Shown here: positions 62,935-64,000 of the stretch, in pieces
Layout: each line of letters begins with the position of its first letter
Numbering within the stretch: position 1 is the first letter of the stretch
NCBI RefSeq assembly: GCF_023008545.1
Contig: NZ_CP095398.1
Coordinates: forward strand, 620,001 to 684,000
DNA length: 64,000 bases
Reading direction: 5' to 3'
Origin: Natribaculum luteum
Lineage (GTDB): Archaea; Halobacteriota; Halobacteria; Halobacteriales; Natrialbaceae
Made by a program: the position numbers and the translations under genes
The notes under the pieces: generated by a model
What the model saw: the letters and a program-made list of their open reading frames with translations, nothing else
Databases searched by the model: none
Told to the model about the DNA's origin: nothing

Positions 62935-63007
62935 GCCCCGACCGGAATCGAACCGGCGACCTCCGGATTCAAAGTCCGGCGTCCCTCGCCAGCGGAGACT
63001 CCGGGGC
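62935..63007 (-). tRNA. tRNA-Gln(TTG)-like RNA with six-pair acceptor
   Basis: A 73-nt cloverleaf with acceptor GCCCCG/CGGGGC (six pairs), GA, 19-nt D arm with five-pair stem GTCTC/GGGAC, anticodon arm CCGGA-CTTTGAA-TCCGG (TTG), variable AGGTC, T arm GCCGG-TTCGATT-CCGGT. Shortened acceptor and enlarged D arm make normal decoding doubtful. It is the most 5' unit of the array; a CCGCAGC/GCTGCGG hairpin (63017-63034) precedes it. From there to 63470 I see no gene. Confidence 0.6.
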
Positions 63008-63477
63008 TCGGCGTAGCCGCAGCTATCGCTGCGGGGCTGTTGGCTAGTGACTTCCGTTCACTCAGCGCGTACGGAGCCCGTTCGTCACTGTAGTAGAACG
63101 AACGGAGACCAATCCGCCGCGAGCCTCGCAACCCGCACTCGTCTGTTGCTGTGAACTGAGCGAGTACTGGTCGAAGGCAGGCAGCAATCCCGTGTTCCCC
63201 AACCCCTGACGGGTAGTCCGTATGGGGGCCGAGTTATGCGGGTGAGAGTGTCCGGCCGTCGCCGGATTGCGTCGAACTCTCGTATTCGAAGCCGACGTAG
63301 ATCCGGCGGTTCGCGTCCGGTCTCTTCGCACGCTGGTGTTGTAGACACTCGCCGAACACGGGACCCGTGGCTACGCGAGAACGAGCACGCCGCGGGTTGA
63401 GGCGAGTTGCGACCATCGTGTTGAACGCTCCTAGTTCGAGGGGTGTGTCGGACGTCAACCTGAACTATCGTGGCAAT

Positions 63478-63510
63478 TGTATTAAAATTGATCAGGGTGT
63501 GTTAAACACA
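63478..63510 (+). promoter_or_regulatory. TATA-like box and palindrome before the small wHTH gene
   Basis: ATTAAAATTG near 63480 could be a TATA element; TGTGTTAAACACA (63498-63510) is a perfect 6-1-6 inverted repeat about where transcription should begin, 13 nt before the ATG at 63523. This is the usual place for an autorepressor site. Confidence 0.45.
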
Positions 63511-63522
63511 GCCACAGCAGGG

Positions 63523-63750
63523 ATGGCCGAATTTCGCAATACGGCTTTTGAACGACGAACACACCGTCCACTTGCGCGGCCTGTCGACTCACAGATTTCC
63601 CACCAGTTGGTGAACCGTTCTGAGTTGCAAAGACCAGCCGATCACCAGATCTACAACAAACTCCGGCAACTCGAGGAAGACGGCCAGATCACCGTCGACC
63701 GGAGTGGTCGGCTCAACACGTACCAGCGTGTCGGATCCACTGACCGGTGA
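63523..63750 (+). CDS. Small winged-helix protein, probable regulator
   Basis: A 75-residue protein: MAEFRNTAFERRTHRPLARP, then a winged-helix pattern (HQLVNRSELQRPADHQIYNK, LRQLEEDGQITVDRSGRLN). The palindrome just upstream suggests that it controls its own promoter and perhaps the divergent RNA array. The stop codon lies in the right end of the adjacent TnpB element, so the C-terminus may be slightly altered. The longer frame from 63367 lacks protein-like sequence before this ATG. Confidence 0.5.
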   Translation: MAEFRNTAFERRTHRPLARPVDSQISHQLVNRSELQRPADHQIYNKLRQLEEDGQITVDRSGRLNTYQRVGSTDR

Positions 63751-63780
63751 ACCGCCTCGGGGTCAAGCCCCGAGGCTTCC
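63746..63780 (-). ncRNA. Right end / guide-RNA scaffold region of TnpB element 3
   Basis: The hairpin CCTCGGGG-TCAAG-CCCCGAGG (63755-63775) followed on the minus strand by CGGTTCAC is the element's end. The tnpB stop codon lies in its loop, so scaffold and coding sequence overlap. A near-copy is found alone at 15571-15600. Confidence 0.6.
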
Positions 63781-64000
63781 CGTTTCAACGACGCGACTTG
63801 CAGGAACCGACGAAGACCGCCCTCCATCGGTTTCCACAGCGGTCGCAGTCTCCACGGGCGTGACTTCGGCCTGTCCCAGACCGAACTCCTGAAGACCGCG
63901 AGAAAGAACGTTATACGACGCATTTGCATCCCTGTCTGCCTCAAAACCACAACTCGGGCAACTGTGTTCCCGCACCCACAACGGCTTCTCCGTCTCGACA
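63763..64000 (-). CDS. tnpB: RNA-guided endonuclease TnpB (element 3, C-terminal part only)
   Basis: The last 78 codons of a tnpB whose start is beyond the window. Visible are the second zinc-ribbon pair HSCPSCGFEADRDANASYNV, which also holds the final RuvC Asp, and the usual tail (LSRGLQEFGLGQAEVTPVE; VPASRVVETGSLGA). It belongs to a different TnpB subgroup from elements 1 and 2, with another right-end hairpin. Confidence 0.85.
   Translation of the reverse strand, partial: VETEKPLWVREHSCPSCGFEADRDANASYNVLSRGLQEFGLGQAEVTPVETATAVETDGGRSSSVPASRVVETGSLGA

Noticed and set aside
61275-63007. A CRISPR array
   Set aside because: Repeated T-loop sequences recur at irregular spacing and belong to folded tRNA-like units; there are no uniform direct repeats with unique spacers, and no cas gene.
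63280-63330. A plus-strand stretch resembling the 5' end of the Asp-like unit (GCCGACGTAG)
   Set aside because: No T arm or paired acceptor follows, so the similarity is too short to call an RNA.

Overview
The window comes from an extremely halophilic archaeon (class Halobacteria, probably a Natrinema/Haloterrigena-like member of the Natrialbales; the genus is inferred). Support: very acidic proteins with GC-rich codons, TATA/TFB-type promoters and a transcription factor B gene, archaeal ribosomal stalk protein P1, a Bat-type HTH regulator, a PGF-CTERM surface protein, many lipobox or twin-arginine signal proteins, and haloarchaeal insertion sequences (ISH3-, ISH8-, ISH1-, IS66-, IS630- and TnpB-type).

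Layout. 1-18.3 kb is mostly chromosomal housekeeping: the start of cydA, an SQR-like flavoprotein with DUF1641, a ferritin-like protein, an SCO/TlpA/CcdA redox-maturation trio, a peroxiredoxin, a wHTH/membrane-protein pair, the proC-proB-proA operon, an orphan ribosomal P1, an amidase, small stress-like proteins and a SulP permease. 18.5-34.5 kb is an insertion-sequence zone. A TnpB element, an ISH8-type IS4, an IS630, an IS66, an ISH3-type and an ISH1-type element surround an iron/cobalamin-type ABC importer, a short TiaS-like protein, a sodium:solute symporter and a broken amino-acid oxidase. Target duplications can be read for most of these elements, so the genes they broke can be reconstructed. 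34.5-40 kb carries regulators (TFB, a Bat-type response regulator and its histidine kinase). 40-52 kb holds a 1,619-residue surface protein, a TAXI-TRAP transporter operon and a gamma-glutamyltransferase that may feed it. 52-59.5 kb is a decayed zone: TnpB, pseudogenes, an IS110 scrap, a MITE, and a putative manganese exporter with a DtxR-like operator.

59.7-63.0 kb is the most unusual part. A complete TROVE/vWA protein (Ro60/Rsr orthologue) follows, on the same strand, a dense array of at least nine tRNA-like RNAs. Some are well-formed (Arg-TCG, Asp-GTC, Tyr-GTA); others have six-base-pair acceptors, enlarged D arms, inserted hairpins, or only an acceptor plus T arm. A 134-residue gene of a phage-like family sits inside the array. 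This looks like a haloarchaeal Ro60-tRNA-mimic ribonucleoprotein locus. The window ends in a small wHTH gene and the 3' end of a third tnpB.

A second theme is the TnpB-type transposon ends: solitary right-end hairpins occur at about seven places without a tnpB, three coding regions take their stop codon from such an end, and a 256-bp MITE has twice landed in the same kind of hairpin.
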